This document shows positions 16,697 to 25,599 of a stretch of DNA of 64,000 nucleotides, piece after piece. The notes under the pieces are model-generated. The model was given only the letters and a program-made list of their open reading frames with translations. It did not search any database and was not told the origin of the DNA. The position numbers and the translations under genes were made by a program. The stretch is from Streptomyces fructofermentans (GTDB taxonomy: Bacteria > Actinomycetota > Actinomycetes > Streptomycetales > Streptomycetaceae): assembly GCF_014651055.1 (NCBI RefSeq), contig NZ_BMWD01000022.1:62001-126000 (forward strand). Reading direction: 5' to 3'. Numbering within the stretch: position 1 is the stretch's first letter; every line of letters begins with the position of its first letter.

Positions 16697-17182
16697 GTGG
16701 CCACCCTCACCGTCTGGAAGTTCGACACCCCCGAGAGCGCGGGGGCGACGGAGGACACCCTGCTCAAGCTCCAGAAGCAGGAGCTGGTGAAGATCATCGA
16801 CGCGCAGGTCGTCAGCTGGCCCGAAGGCGCCAGGAAGCCGAAGACCAAGGAACTGCGCAACCTGACCGGCGTGGGCGCGCTCTCCGGCGCCTTCTGGGGC
16901 ATGCTCTTCGGCCTGATCTTCTTCGTGCCGCTGCTCGGCGCCGCGATCGGCGCGGCGGCCGGGGCCCTCGGCGGGAGCCTCGCCGACGTGGGCATCGACG
17001 ACGAGTTCGTCGAGTCCGTGAAGGCCGAGGTCACCCCCGGCACCTCGGCGCTGTTCCTGCTGACCCAGGACGCCGTCGTGGACCGGGTGAAGGACGCGCT
17101 GCCCGCCGGTCACGCCCAGCTGATCCGCTCCAACCTGAGCAGTGAGCAGGAGGCCAAACTGCGCGAGGTGTTCGAGGCCTGA
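16697..17182 (+). CDS. DUF1269 membrane-associated protein
   Basis: A 161-residue protein of the DUF1269 family. It has a small N-terminal alpha/beta part (TVWKFDTPESAGATEDTLLKLQK), a Gly/Ala-rich hydrophobic hairpin at about 57-95 (FWGMLFGLIFFVPLLGAAIG), and a C-terminal part containing DIGIDD-like GIDDEFVESVK. The GTG start at 16697 sits six bases after a perfect GGAGG, which decides the start. Function unknown; homologues are commonly near stress or membrane genes. The last 41 bases overlap the following protease gene. Confidence 0.85.
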   Translation: MATLTVWKFDTPESAGATEDTLLKLQKQELVKIIDAQVVSWPEGARKPKTKELRNLTGVGALSGAFWGMLFGLIFFVPLLGAAIGAAAGALGGSLADVGIDDEFVESVKAEVTPGTSALFLLTQDAVVDRVKDALPAGHAQLIRSNLSSEQEAKLREVFEA

Positions 17183-17930
17183 CGACATCAGCACCGCAGA
17201 GGCCCCGGAGCCGCCCCCGCACGGATGGCGCCCGGGGCCGATCGGCACCTGGACGGCCGTGGGACTCACGGTCGCCGTCCTGGCAGCCACCAACCTGGCC
17301 GTCCACCGCTCGGGCGACCTCCCCGGCCTGGTGATCGCCGTCGGTGTCAGCGCGCTGCTGCTCGGCGTGCTGCGCTGGGCGGGCGGCACATGGCAGGACG
17401 CGGGCCTGGGGCCCGGCACCTGGGCCCGCGGTGCCCGCTGGGCGCTGACCCTGATCGGCCTGGTCGCCGTCGTCTACCTGGCCGGAGCACTCCTGCCGGC
17501 CACCCGCACACTCTTCGAGGACCAGCGGTACGAGGAACTCACCGGCGGCGATCTCCTCCTGCGCGCCTTCGTCCTGGTCCCCGTCGGCACGGTCCTGCTG
17601 GAGGAGATCGCGTTCCGCGGCGTGCTCTACGGCCTGGTGCGCCGCGCCCGGGGGGCCGTGTGGGCGACGGCCGTTTCGAGCCTGCTGTTCGGCACCTGGC
17701 ACGTACTGCCCTCACTGCACCTCTCGACGGCGAAGCCCGCCCTCACCTCGGTGTTCGGGGAGTCCGCGCTCGGTGCCTCACTGGCGGTCCTGGGAGCGGT
17801 CCTGTTCACCGGCGCCGCGGGCGTCCTGTTCTGCGAACTGCGCCGCCGAAGCGGCAGTCTGCTGGCCCCGATGGGCCTGCACTGGGCGGTCAACGCGCTC
17901 GGCTACCTCTTCGGCCACCTGCTGCGCTGA
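17142..17930 (+). CDS. CPBP-family intramembrane metalloprotease
   Basis: A 262-residue membrane protein with about seven hydrophobic segments. All signature motifs of the CAAX protease/bacteriocin-processing (Abi) family are present: EEIAFRG (the EExxxR motif), FGTWH (second motif with His) and HWAVN. These residues coordinate zinc inside the membrane. The substrate is unknown. The GTG at 17142 inside the end of the DUF1269 gene is the only start preserving the whole N-terminus, which implies translational coupling. Confidence 0.88.
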   Translation: MSRRPNCARCSRPDDISTAEAPEPPPHGWRPGPIGTWTAVGLTVAVLAATNLAVHRSGDLPGLVIAVGVSALLLGVLRWAGGTWQDAGLGPGTWARGARWALTLIGLVAVVYLAGALLPATRTLFEDQRYEELTGGDLLLRAFVLVPVGTVLLEEIAFRGVLYGLVRRARGAVWATAVSSLLFGTWHVLPSLHLSTAKPALTSVFGESALGASLAVLGAVLFTGAAGVLFCELRRRSGSLLAPMGLHWAVNALGYLFGHLLR

Positions 17931-18012
17931 CCGGTGACCGGTAGGTCGGGCTCGACACCCGACGGGCTCCACGATCGTCCGCTGTCGTGACGCAGCGCCC
18001 GTCCAGGTGCGC

Positions 18013-18089
18013 GGCCCGTCGTCCTCCGGCCGCACGGCACGGGCCCGCTCCGCGCGCGGCCCGTCGTCGTCCGGTCCCTCGGCACGGGC
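18013..18089. terminator. Two tandem hairpins between convergent genes
   Basis: GGCCCGT...ACGGGCC (18013-18045) and GCCCGT...ACGGGC (18059-18089) are two near-identical hairpins in direct repeat. They lie directly after the stop of the Abhydrolase_9 gene and downstream of the converging CPBP gene. They probably terminate transcription from both sides. Confidence 0.6.
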
Positions 18090-18093
18090 ACGT

Positions 18094-20019
18094 TCACCGT
18101 CCCGGCCAGATGATGTCCTCCAGCCGGTCCAGGTCCTGGGTCGTGAACCCGGTGGGACGCATCACGGCGTTCCAGCCCTCGACGTAGGCCGCCTTGTACT
18201 TGTGTCCGTGCCCGTCCGGTACGCCCGTGGAGAACGGCAGGTCGGCGGTGATCTGCCAGAACGTCACGAAGGGCAGCCACACCATCTCCTCCAGGACGTC
18301 GCCGCCGGGCGCCTGTCCGATCCAGTCAGGCTCGGACAGGGCCAGGCTCGGGCTCCACCAGACGATGGGATCGGACGGGTGCATCAGATAGAGCACCCGC
18401 GTCCCGTCCCACGGCCGGTCCTTCGGCGGCATGCCCGTGGCCGGGTCGTCGGTGAACCGGACCGTACGCCCCTCCTTGTAGACGGGCTCGATCTCGGGAC
18501 TCCCCGCCTCACGGTGGTCGCTGAACTCACGGAAGAGGGTGTTGAAGTTGGGCGGCCCGGCGAAGAGGGCGCCGGCGGTGCGGTTGCGCAGGTCGTACTC
18601 CCCGCTGAACGCCGCCTCCCCGCCGAACGACCCCAGGCTCTCCCCCGCGACGAACAGCCGCGGGCGCTGGTCCTGGGGCAGTTTGGACCACGTGTCGTAC
18701 ACCGCGTCGAAGAGTTCACGGCCGGCGGCACGCGCCTTGGACTGGTCGACGAGGTAGGACAGCCACGACGGCAGGTACGAGTACTGGATCGCCACGGTGG
18801 CCGAGTCCCCGTCGCTCAGGTACTCGAAGGTGTCCACGGCGGCCGGATCGACCCAGCCGCTGCCCGTGGTCGTCGTCACGAGCAGGTTCTCGCGTTCGAA
18901 CCCGCCCGCCCGCTTCAGGTCGGCGACGGCCCGGGCCGCCCGCGTCTCCGTGTCGTCCGACGTCACCAGCCCCGCGTACGCCCTGATCGGCTCCTGCGCC
19001 GGCCGGTGGGTGAACGCGCCGATGTCCCGCTCCGTGGGGCCGCTCCCGATGAAGGCACGCCCCTCCCTGCCGAGCGAGTTCCACGGCACGAGCGAGTCCG
19101 GTCCCCCCGAGCGCAGGCTCGTCTCCGGCTGGTGCACACCCTCCGGGGTCTGCGTGTCGCGCACCGAGAACGACTCGTTGGCGGCGGTGACGAGACCGTT
19201 CAGCAGCAACCCGGTGAACGCCGACCAGACCAGGCCCGCCACCAGGAGCCAACCGACGGCCGTCGCGGCGCGCTCGCCGATCCAGCGGCCGAGGAGCCGT
19301 GCGACCCAGCGGTACACACCGCGGATGCCCCGCCCGGCGAACAGCAGGAGCCAGAAGACAAGTGCGGCTACGAACGGGCAGGCGACGGCGGTGTGGACGT
19401 TGAAGTCCGTGACCCCCATCAACTGCCTGATCTCGTGCTGCCAGTACTGCCCCAGCGCGAAGAAGAGCCCGAAGAGCAGGACCGCGCACACGAGCAGCAC
19501 GTACCAGGAGGTGCGCGCCGCCCGCCGCGGCCCCCGGTCGGCGAAGGCCCGCCAGATGAACGCCAGTACGACTCCGAGCCCGTACCCGATGGCCGCGCTG
19601 ATCCCGCAGATCAGGCCCTGGAGTACGCCGCCCCGGGGAAGCAGGGACGGGGTGAAGGACAGGCAGGCCAGGATCAGCGCGCCCCAGCAGCCGGGCAGCG
19701 TGAGCCGGAAGAACCGCCGCCACCCGGAGACGGGAGGCGCGGGGGACTCGGCGCTCCGTGTGGTTGCCGTGGATGGTGTGGCTCCCGGCGGTGGTGCGGC
19801 TGCCGTGGAGGCAGCGGGCGCCGGGGACGCCTCCGACTCGGGTGCCCCGGCGGGTTCGGCGGCTTGGGGAGACTCGGCGCGCTCGGCAGGTGGGGAGGCT
19901 TCGCCAGGGCCACCGTGCGACGCGTCCGCGCCCGTGTCGTCGCCGGGCCGGTCACCGCGGCTCCGGTCCTCGCTCGGTGGCGGCCCCTCCGAGGGGGACT
20001 CCGCCGGATCAGGCGTCAT
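18094..20019 (-). CDS. Membrane-anchored alpha/beta-hydrolase, Abhydrolase_9 family
   Basis: A 641-residue protein. It has a disordered Ser/Pro/Ala/Glu N-terminus (about 1-95), five hydrophobic helices (about 100-270), and a C-terminal alpha/beta-hydrolase domain. The nucleophile elbow is GESLGSFGGE. The acidic and His residues are likely in the MHPSDPIVWW and DGHGHKY regions. This two-part layout matches the Abhydrolase_9_N plus Abhydrolase_9 families of actinobacteria. The substrate is unknown; lipids or cell-envelope esters are possible. The ATG at 20019 has GGAGG upstream. It is divergent from the lipid-kinase-like gene. Confidence 0.88.
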   Translation of the reverse strand: MTPDPAESPSEGPPPSEDRSRGDRPGDDTGADASHGGPGEASPPAERAESPQAAEPAGAPESEASPAPAASTAAAPPPGATPSTATTRSAESPAPPVSGWRRFFRLTLPGCWGALILACLSFTPSLLPRGGVLQGLICGISAAIGYGLGVVLAFIWRAFADRGPRRAARTSWYVLLVCAVLLFGLFFALGQYWQHEIRQLMGVTDFNVHTAVACPFVAALVFWLLLFAGRGIRGVYRWVARLLGRWIGERAATAVGWLLVAGLVWSAFTGLLLNGLVTAANESFSVRDTQTPEGVHQPETSLRSGGPDSLVPWNSLGREGRAFIGSGPTERDIGAFTHRPAQEPIRAYAGLVTSDDTETRAARAVADLKRAGGFERENLLVTTTTGSGWVDPAAVDTFEYLSDGDSATVAIQYSYLPSWLSYLVDQSKARAAGRELFDAVYDTWSKLPQDQRPRLFVAGESLGSFGGEAAFSGEYDLRNRTAGALFAGPPNFNTLFREFSDHREAGSPEIEPVYKEGRTVRFTDDPATGMPPKDRPWDGTRVLYLMHPSDPIVWWSPSLALSEPDWIGQAPGGDVLEEMVWLPFVTFWQITADLPFSTGVPDGHGHKYKAAYVEGWNAVMRPTGFTTQDLDRLEDIIWPGR

Positions 20020-20100
20020 GGCTTGCCTCCGGGGCCATGGTCCCAGTGCCCGCCGGACCCTGCCATTCGAGCCGCCGCCGAGCGGTCGGCTCCACGGATG

Positions 20101-20126
20101 CCACGCGGCCTCCGGAGGCCGCGTGG
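20101..20126. promoter_or_regulatory. Perfect 26-bp palindrome between divergent genes
   Basis: From CCACGCGGCC to its exact complement GGCCGCGTGG with TCCGGA at the centre, all 26 bases are symmetric. It lies 82 bases upstream of the Abhydrolase_9 start and 255 upstream of the kinase-like start. It could be a regulator site or a transcript hairpin. Confidence 0.55.
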
Positions 20127-20133
20127 GTGGAAA

Positions 20134-20251
20134 CCGGCGGGTGGACGTACGTGCGGGTTGCCGCACCCCAGGGTTGAGGAGCCGGGTGGACACGCGGCCC
20201 GAGGCGCACCCAAGGTTCAGGCGCCGGGCGGACGTGCCCGGTGGACATGCC
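20134..20251. repeat. Repeated GTGGAC-type elements in a divergent promoter region
   Basis: Four related blocks occur: CCGGCGGGTGGACGTACG (20134-20151), GCCGGGTGGACACGCG (20181-20196), GCGCCGGGCGGACGTGCC (20221-20238) and CCCGGTGGACATGCC (20237-20251). The second and third belong to an imperfect repeat of about 33 bases. No gene lies in the rest of 20020-20380. Confidence 0.45.
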
Positions 20252-20380
20252 GTGCGGGGTGAGCGCTCGTAGCCTGAAGCGAAGTCCCCCTCGGCTGTCT
20301 GTGCCCATGACGAGTCGGCCCACCCGGTGTACGGCGTCGGGACTTTCGCCGGCCGTGGACCACGCGGTGGGAGGTTGTCC

Positions 20381-21721
20381 ATGGAAAGGCACTGGACCGC
20401 GCGTCTGGCCCTGCTGACGGGCACCGCGGCGTTGGCGGTGCTGGTGGTCTTCGCCGGGCTGAACAGCATCCTGCTCGTCGCGGTCGGACTGGCCGGTGTG
20501 GTACTCGCCGCGGCCGGGGCCTGGTGGATGCTCACGCACACCGGCTGGAGGAGAGCGCTGGCCATGGCTCTCGTGGTCGCCGCTCCCCTGGCCGTGCTGG
20601 TGCTGTACGCGGTCGCCGGGCTGCTGTGGGTCGTCCTGCTCTCCCTCGTCCTGTGGGCACTGGCCGTGTCCGCCGGCAGGGCTGCCCTGGTGGAGGACAC
20701 CGAGCAGGGCATGCCGGAGCGCTCGGTACGCCCTCCCGAGCGGCCGTTCCTGATCATGAACCCGCGTTCGGGCGGCGGGAAGGTGGAGAAGTTCGGCCTG
20801 GTGGAGAAGGCGAGGGCACTGGGCGCCGAGGTGGCCGTGCTGGACCCGGACCATCCGCAGGACGTGGCCGAGCTGGCCCGCCGCGCCGTCCGGGACGGAG
20901 CCGATCTGCTCGGCGTGGCGGGCGGCGACGGCACGCAGGCCCTGGTCGCCGGGGTGGCCGCGGAACACGGGCTCCCGTTCGTGGTGATCAGCGCGGGCAC
21001 CCGCAACCACTTCGCCATGGACCTGGGCCTGGACCGCCAGGACCCCTCGGCGTGCCTGGAGGCCCTGACCGACGGCGTCGAACTGCGTGTCGACCTCGGC
21101 CGCATCGACACGGGAGGGCCGGAGCGGGCGGAACCGGGGCGCGTCTTCGTCAACAACGCCTCGTTCGGGGTGTACGCGGCCGTGGTGCGGAGCCCCGCCT
21201 ATCGCGACGACAAGGCCCGAACGATCCTGGAGATGCTGCCCGATCTGCTGACTCGGCACAGCGGTGCCCGGCTGATCGTCCGCGCGGGTTCGCTGACTCT
21301 GGACGATCCCCAGGCCGTCCTGGTGAGCAACAACCCGTACGAGAGGGGCGACTCGGCGGGGCTGGGACGCCGGGAGCGTCTGGACTCCGGCAGGCTGGGC
21401 GTGCTGGGCATCGGTGTGGGCAACGCCGCGGAGGCCACGGAGCTGCTGCTGCGCGGCAGTCAGGGGCGCGGGCTGACCACCGCCACCGCCCGTGAGGTCG
21501 TCGTCGACGCGGACGCGCCCGTGATCCCGGCGGGTGTCGACGGCGAGTCGCTCATGCTGCACACCCCCGTCCGCTGCCGTCTCGAACCCGGCGCACTGCG
21601 GGTGCGCGTGCCGCGCGACCGGCCCGGAGTACCGCACGTGGCCCCGCCGATGGACTGGCGCCGGGTGCGCCGGATGGCCCTGACGATGGGGCGGGTCGCC
21701 GCGGGCCGCGACAAGGCGTGA
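20381..21721 (+). CDS. Membrane-fused diacylglycerol/lipid kinase-family protein
   Basis: A 446-residue protein. Three or four hydrophobic helices (about 8-110) precede a DAGK catalytic domain. That domain holds the nucleotide-binding motif VAGGDGTQA, the early PRSGGGKVEKF loop and the ISAGTRNHFA block, which is close to the family's GTxNdfA signature. It would phosphorylate a lipid or lipid-like alcohol at the membrane using ATP. Fused N-terminal helices are less common than soluble YegS/DgkB forms. The ATG at 20381 has GGGAGG six bases upstream. The long divergent promoter region contains unusual repeats. Confidence 0.88.
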   Translation: MERHWTARLALLTGTAALAVLVVFAGLNSILLVAVGLAGVVLAAAGAWWMLTHTGWRRALAMALVVAAPLAVLVLYAVAGLLWVVLLSLVLWALAVSAGRAALVEDTEQGMPERSVRPPERPFLIMNPRSGGGKVEKFGLVEKARALGAEVAVLDPDHPQDVAELARRAVRDGADLLGVAGGDGTQALVAGVAAEHGLPFVVISAGTRNHFAMDLGLDRQDPSACLEALTDGVELRVDLGRIDTGGPERAEPGRVFVNNASFGVYAAVVRSPAYRDDKARTILEMLPDLLTRHSGARLIVRAGSLTLDDPQAVLVSNNPYERGDSAGLGRRERLDSGRLGVLGIGVGNAAEATELLLRGSQGRGLTTATAREVVVDADAPVIPAGVDGESLMLHTPVRCRLEPGALRVRVPRDRPGVPHVAPPMDWRRVRRMALTMGRVAAGRDKA

Positions 21722-21948
21722 CCCGCGCGCCTCCGGGACCTGCCCCTCGCCGATCGATCGCGCGAGCAGGGAACTCCGCTCCGGCGCAACCACTTGGGAC
21801 GCCTCACGACCCACACCCCACACCGGCTGTACGCATGGGACCGGCCGGACACGGCCGACTCCGTACGCCCCCGCTCGGCCTGGCCGACCCCGGACTCACC
21901 GACCCGGACAACTCCCCTCCCGTCCGGACGAGATGACGGTGCGCCGCG

Positions 21949-23589
21949 CTACCGCAGGTGCGCCGCGGCCGCCATCGCAGCCGGCGGGAGTGACGGGTTG
22001 GCCGCGGCCGCCGTCACCACCTGCCAGTCCGTGTCGTCCAGCAGTTCCGCGACGACCGCGGGCGGCAACGACGGACGGCCCGCCGCCGTCCTCCTCGCGC
22101 GGGTGTCCGCCATGCAGGCGAGCAGCGCGGAAGCGGGCGCCCGGGGGTGCCGGGCGATCTCCCGCAGGGCTCGCAGGGCCGGCGGCTCGTGACGGGCCAG
22201 TTCCTCCAGCAGCTCGGACGAGGCGTCGGGGTTCACCGCGATCCGGGCGATGACCTGCACCCCCCACCTGCGCACCATCTCGCGCAACTGCGCCTGGGAC
22301 AGGCCCGGGTGAGCAGCGACGAGACTTGCCACCTTGGCGTCCGGGTCGGCCGCCAGCGCGTCGCGGATGCCGTCCGGAAGATGCCGCCTGCGGGCCGCGA
22401 GCATGCGTACGGCCGGGTCGGCGGACCGGGCCAGTGTCTCGATCTCCTCCAGGGACGCGGACTCGATCCGCGGCAGCGGGTCGGTGCCGCGGAAGGCGGC
22501 CGACCGGGTGAGCAGGTCGAGCGGAATGCGCGGGTTCCGGACGAGTGCGCGCCGCACGTCGGGGTGTTCGTCGGAGGCCAACTCGCGCACCAGGTCCTCG
22601 CCGACGGCGGGGTTTCCGGCCAGCTCGGCCCGCAACCGCGGTGTGGAGTCGACGGCGAGCCGCCGGTACACCTCCGGGGGCAGGTCGGAGCGCGTGGCGA
22701 GCCGCTCGCGCAGCAGCACGCACGGATGGTCGGCGAAGCCGACGACGGCCCGGACGGGCGTGGCCGGATGGCCGAGTACCGCCAGTCGCAGGGCGTGCAC
22801 GGTGGACGCGTGCGAGCCGTCGCAGGACGCGTCCGCCGGGAGGTCGCAGTCGGGCCGGGGGCACGACAGATCGTGCACGAACGGCGTCGGCTCGCGGTCG
22901 CACACGAGGCAGGCGCTCGCGGGAGGCAGCCCCTCACCGGTGACGAGCGCGGCCAGGACGGCCGGAGGCGTCGCCTCGTTGACGGCCACCGCGCGGCGGA
23001 CCTCCGCGTGCGGATGCCGCGCGAGCCTCGCGGCCACGTCCGCCGTGGTCCACAGCGCCAGCTCCACGACGACCCGTACGTCGGGGTCCTCGGCCAGTGC
23101 GTCCACGACATCGGGCGGCAGGCCGGGACACCCGGCCAGCCTCTCCCGTCGGCCGACGTCCGGATCGGCCGCGAGCGTACGCGCCCAGTCCGGTCTGCCG
23201 TTCCCGGTGTCCAGCAGCGCGAGCGCGAGGTCGGGCCGGGTCGCGGGATCGACGTCCGCCGCCGTCAGCAGTCCCGAGCGAACCAGCCGCACGGCGTGCT
23301 CCTCGCCGCGGGCGACAAGCGCGAGCGCCTGGGCGCGGCTGAGGTCGGTGCGCTCGGCGAGAACGTCGCCGAGATCCGCGTCCGCCTTCGCGATCAGCAC
23401 GTCGACCAGTTCGGGCGGGAGCGCCGGGTTGGCGGCGAGCCCGCTCAGGACGTGCTCCACGAGCCCGTCCTCGCCCTCTCTCGGAGCACGGTCGCCGGTC
23501 TCGCTCGGGACATGGTTCACGCACGGCATCCTGCCCGGACCGCCGCCGGTCGGCACCCGAATTCCGCCGTCACCGCCCGCCGGGTTCAC
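21949..23589 (-). CDS. Leucine-rich-repeat-variant (LRV) helical repeat protein with a Cys cluster
   Basis: About 546 residues built of short helical repeats such as NPALPPELVDVL, RPDLALALL, DLPPEVYRRLAVD and NPRIPLDLLTR. This is the pattern of LRV proteins. A central insert contains CLVCD, then SCPRPDCD and a further ASCDG: five or six closely spaced Cys that could bind zinc or an iron-sulfur cluster. The Azotobacter LRV protein is known to carry an Fe-S cluster, though N-terminal. Start alternatives are GTG 23589 (GAGG upstream) and ATG 23529 (MPCVNHVP). It is divergent from a broken permease gene. Probable scaffold; no enzyme motif. Confidence 0.75.
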   Translation of the reverse strand: MNPAGGDGGIRVPTGGGPGRMPCVNHVPSETGDRAPREGEDGLVEHVLSGLAANPALPPELVDVLIAKADADLGDVLAERTDLSRAQALALVARGEEHAVRLVRSGLLTAADVDPATRPDLALALLDTGNGRPDWARTLAADPDVGRRERLAGCPGLPPDVVDALAEDPDVRVVVELALWTTADVAARLARHPHAEVRRAVAVNEATPPAVLAALVTGEGLPPASACLVCDREPTPFVHDLSCPRPDCDLPADASCDGSHASTVHALRLAVLGHPATPVRAVVGFADHPCVLLRERLATRSDLPPEVYRRLAVDSTPRLRAELAGNPAVGEDLVRELASDEHPDVRRALVRNPRIPLDLLTRSAAFRGTDPLPRIESASLEEIETLARSADPAVRMLAARRRHLPDGIRDALAADPDAKVASLVAAHPGLSQAQLREMVRRWGVQVIARIAVNPDASSELLEELARHEPPALRALREIARHPRAPASALLACMADTRARRTAAGRPSLPPAVVAELLDDTDWQVVTAAAANPSLPPAAMAAAAHLR

Positions 23590-23663
23590 GGCGCCTCGGG
23601 CCCCGCTGTCACCGGTCGGACGACTCCCGGGGTGCTGCCCACCGATTCGGCACCCCGACAGCC

Positions 23664-24855
23664 GTGACCAGCGGTCCGAAGCCCGCCGACAGGCGCCCCG
23701 TCCGCACCGCGCTCACCATGCTGGGAGTGGTGCTCGGCGTCGGTACCGTCGTGGCCGTCCTGGGTATGACGGCAAGCGCCACCGGGCAGATCTCGGAGCG
23801 CTTCAACGCGCTGACGGCCACCGAGGTGACGGTCAGTCAGCCGGGTGACGCCCGTCCGGAGGACCTCACGTCCACCGGTTCCCTCTTCCCCCGCGACGCC
23901 GACGCCCGCGCGGCCCGCGTCAACGGCGTACGCAGCGCGGGAACGTATTCGGCGCTCTCCGCCGAACGCGTCGGCGACATCACCGGAGTCCCGCTGCCCG
24001 GGGCACCCTCGCAGCAACTGCCCGTCATCGCCGCGTCCGCCGGGACGCTGCCCGCCCTGCGCGCCGACGTGCGGGCCGGACGGCTCTACGACGCCGCTCT
24101 GGAGGACAGGGCCGAGCCCGTCGCCGTCCTGGGCTCGGGTGCCGCGCGCCGTCTGGGCATCAGCGGGCTCGACGGACAGCCCGTCGTCTTCGTCGGCGGC
24201 ACACCGCTCACCGTCATCGGCATCGTCGACGACGTCGAGCGGAAGTCCGAGGTGCTCGCCTCCGTCATCGTCCCCTCCGGCACCGCGCTGCACTTGTGGG
24301 GGCCTCCGGGCAAGCGGGACGAACCGGCGCGGATGATCGTCGACACCGAACTCGGCGCCGCCGACGACGTGGCCGCCCAACTTCCGCTCGCCCTGCGCCC
24401 CGACCGGCCCGACGTCCTCAGGGCGACCGCCCCGCCACGCCCTCACACCCTCAGGAACGACATCGCCACCGATCTGAACAGCCTCTTCCTGCTGCTCGCC
24501 GGGGTGAGTCTGGCCATCGGCACCGTCGGGATCGCCAACACCACGCTCATCGCGGTGCTGGAGCGCACCTCGGAGATCGGACTGCGCGGGCGCGCTCGGA
24601 GCCAGGCGCCGCCATGTGACGGCGCAGTTCCTCGCGGAGAGCGCGCTGACCGGAACCGTGGGCGGCCTGATCGGCACCGCCGCCGGTGTCACCACCGTCA
24701 CCGCGGTCGCCCTCGTGCAGCACTGGACGCCCGTCCTGCCCAGCGCGATTCCCCTGCTCGCTCCGCTGATCGGCACGGTCACCGGCCTCGCCGCCGGCGC
24801 CTATCCGGCCCTGCGCGCCGCCCGCATCGAGCCCGTGGACGCGTTCAGGCACTGA
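23664..24855 (+). pseudogene. FtsX/MacB-like ABC transporter permease, frameshifted
   Basis: The first part (from GTG 23664) shows an N-terminal membrane helix (TALTMLGVVLGVGTVVAVLG), a large extracytoplasmic MacB-like domain with ALTATEVTV, and helices ending ...VLERTSEIGL. The expected continuation RRALGARRRHVTAQFLAESALTG is encoded, but in a different frame from about 24590. It starts again as VTAQFLAESALTG and ends EPVDAFRH at 24855. Comparison with the usual family sequence suggests one extra base near 24585-24600. Each fragment alone lacks part of the four-helix core. No ABC ATPase partner is adjacent. It is a pseudogene unless a sequencing error or recoding intervenes. Confidence 0.75.
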
Positions 24856-24949
24856 AGCGCCCCAGGCAGGCCGGTCCCGCCGTTCGCCGGCCTCCCTCGC
24901 CGGGCCGGGGTCGCCACCCCCGTCGGCCGCCCGCCCTCGATCACCCGGC

Positions 24950-24996
24950 CACCGGGTCACCGGGTCACCGGGTCACCGGGTCACCGGGTCACCGGG
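24950..24996. repeat. Tandem 8-bp repeat, CACCGGGT
   Basis: Five perfect copies of CACCGGGT (24950-24989) are followed by a partial CACCGGG. They lie 95 bases after the broken permease and 113 before the cupin gene. An 8-bp period in non-coding DNA is prone to slippage. Confidence 0.8.
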
Positions 24997-25108
24997 GCAC
25001 CCGGCACGTCCTCCGCCGCGTACGGTCGACAGAGTGTCCGGCCCCGGAGGGCGCCGCACGACACCTTGGGCCTGCAACAGCGGGCGCCCACGGACTACCG
25101 TCGCTGCC

Positions 25109-25474
25109 ATGAACGACTTCGCGAGTTTCGCCGTACGCGTGCCCGACGCGGACCTCCTTCCCGACCCGCTGCTCCCGGAGCAGATCGTCGAGGGCCGGCC
25201 CGAGGTGTCGGGCAGGGTGCTGTGGACCTCCCCCGACGGCACCCAGACCCGGGGGATCTGGCAGATCACGCCGGGCGTCGTCACCGACACCGAGGTCGAC
25301 GAGTTCTTCGTGGTCGTCAGCGGAAGCGCGACCGTCGAGATCGAGGGCGGCTCCACCCTCCGGTTGGGGCCCGGCGACGCCTGCGTCCTGCGTGAAGGGG
25401 ACCGAACGACCTGGACCGTCCACGAGACGCTGCGCAAGGCCTACCACAGCACCCAGGCGGCGACCGCGGGCTGA
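25109..25474 (+). CDS. Small cupin-domain protein
   Basis: A 121-residue single-domain cupin. The core reads GIWQITPGVVTDTEVDEFFVVVSGSATVEIEGG, then LRLGPGDACVLREGDRTTWTVHETLRK. The Glu and the last His of the metal motifs are kept, while the usual first two His are missing. This resembles the Cupin_3/EutQ-like class rather than dioxygenases. Likely a small-molecule binding or epimerase-like role; unknown. ATG 25109 is chosen over longer in-frame starts because conservation begins there. Confidence 0.85.
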   Translation: MNDFASFAVRVPDADLLPDPLLPEQIVEGRPEVSGRVLWTSPDGTQTRGIWQITPGVVTDTEVDEFFVVVSGSATVEIEGGSTLRLGPGDACVLREGDRTTWTVHETLRKAYHSTQAATAG

Positions 25475-25599
25475 CGGCCGCCCTCGACCGCCCTCGACCG
25501 CCGGGAGCTGACCGCCCGCCCGGCCGCCCGACCAGGGGCCCGACCGGTTGCTCCGGGGCCCCCGAGCCGCGGCACGGACCGGTCCACGAGAATGGACCC

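Noticed and set aside
16079..17182. A long plus-strand frame joining the CMD-like and DUF1269 genes
   Set aside because: The first half reads out of frame through the CMD-like gene; the GTG at 16697 with a perfect GGAGG marks the true start.
24950..24996. Possible CRISPR array
   Set aside because: The 8-bp units are contiguous with no spacers and no cas genes are present.
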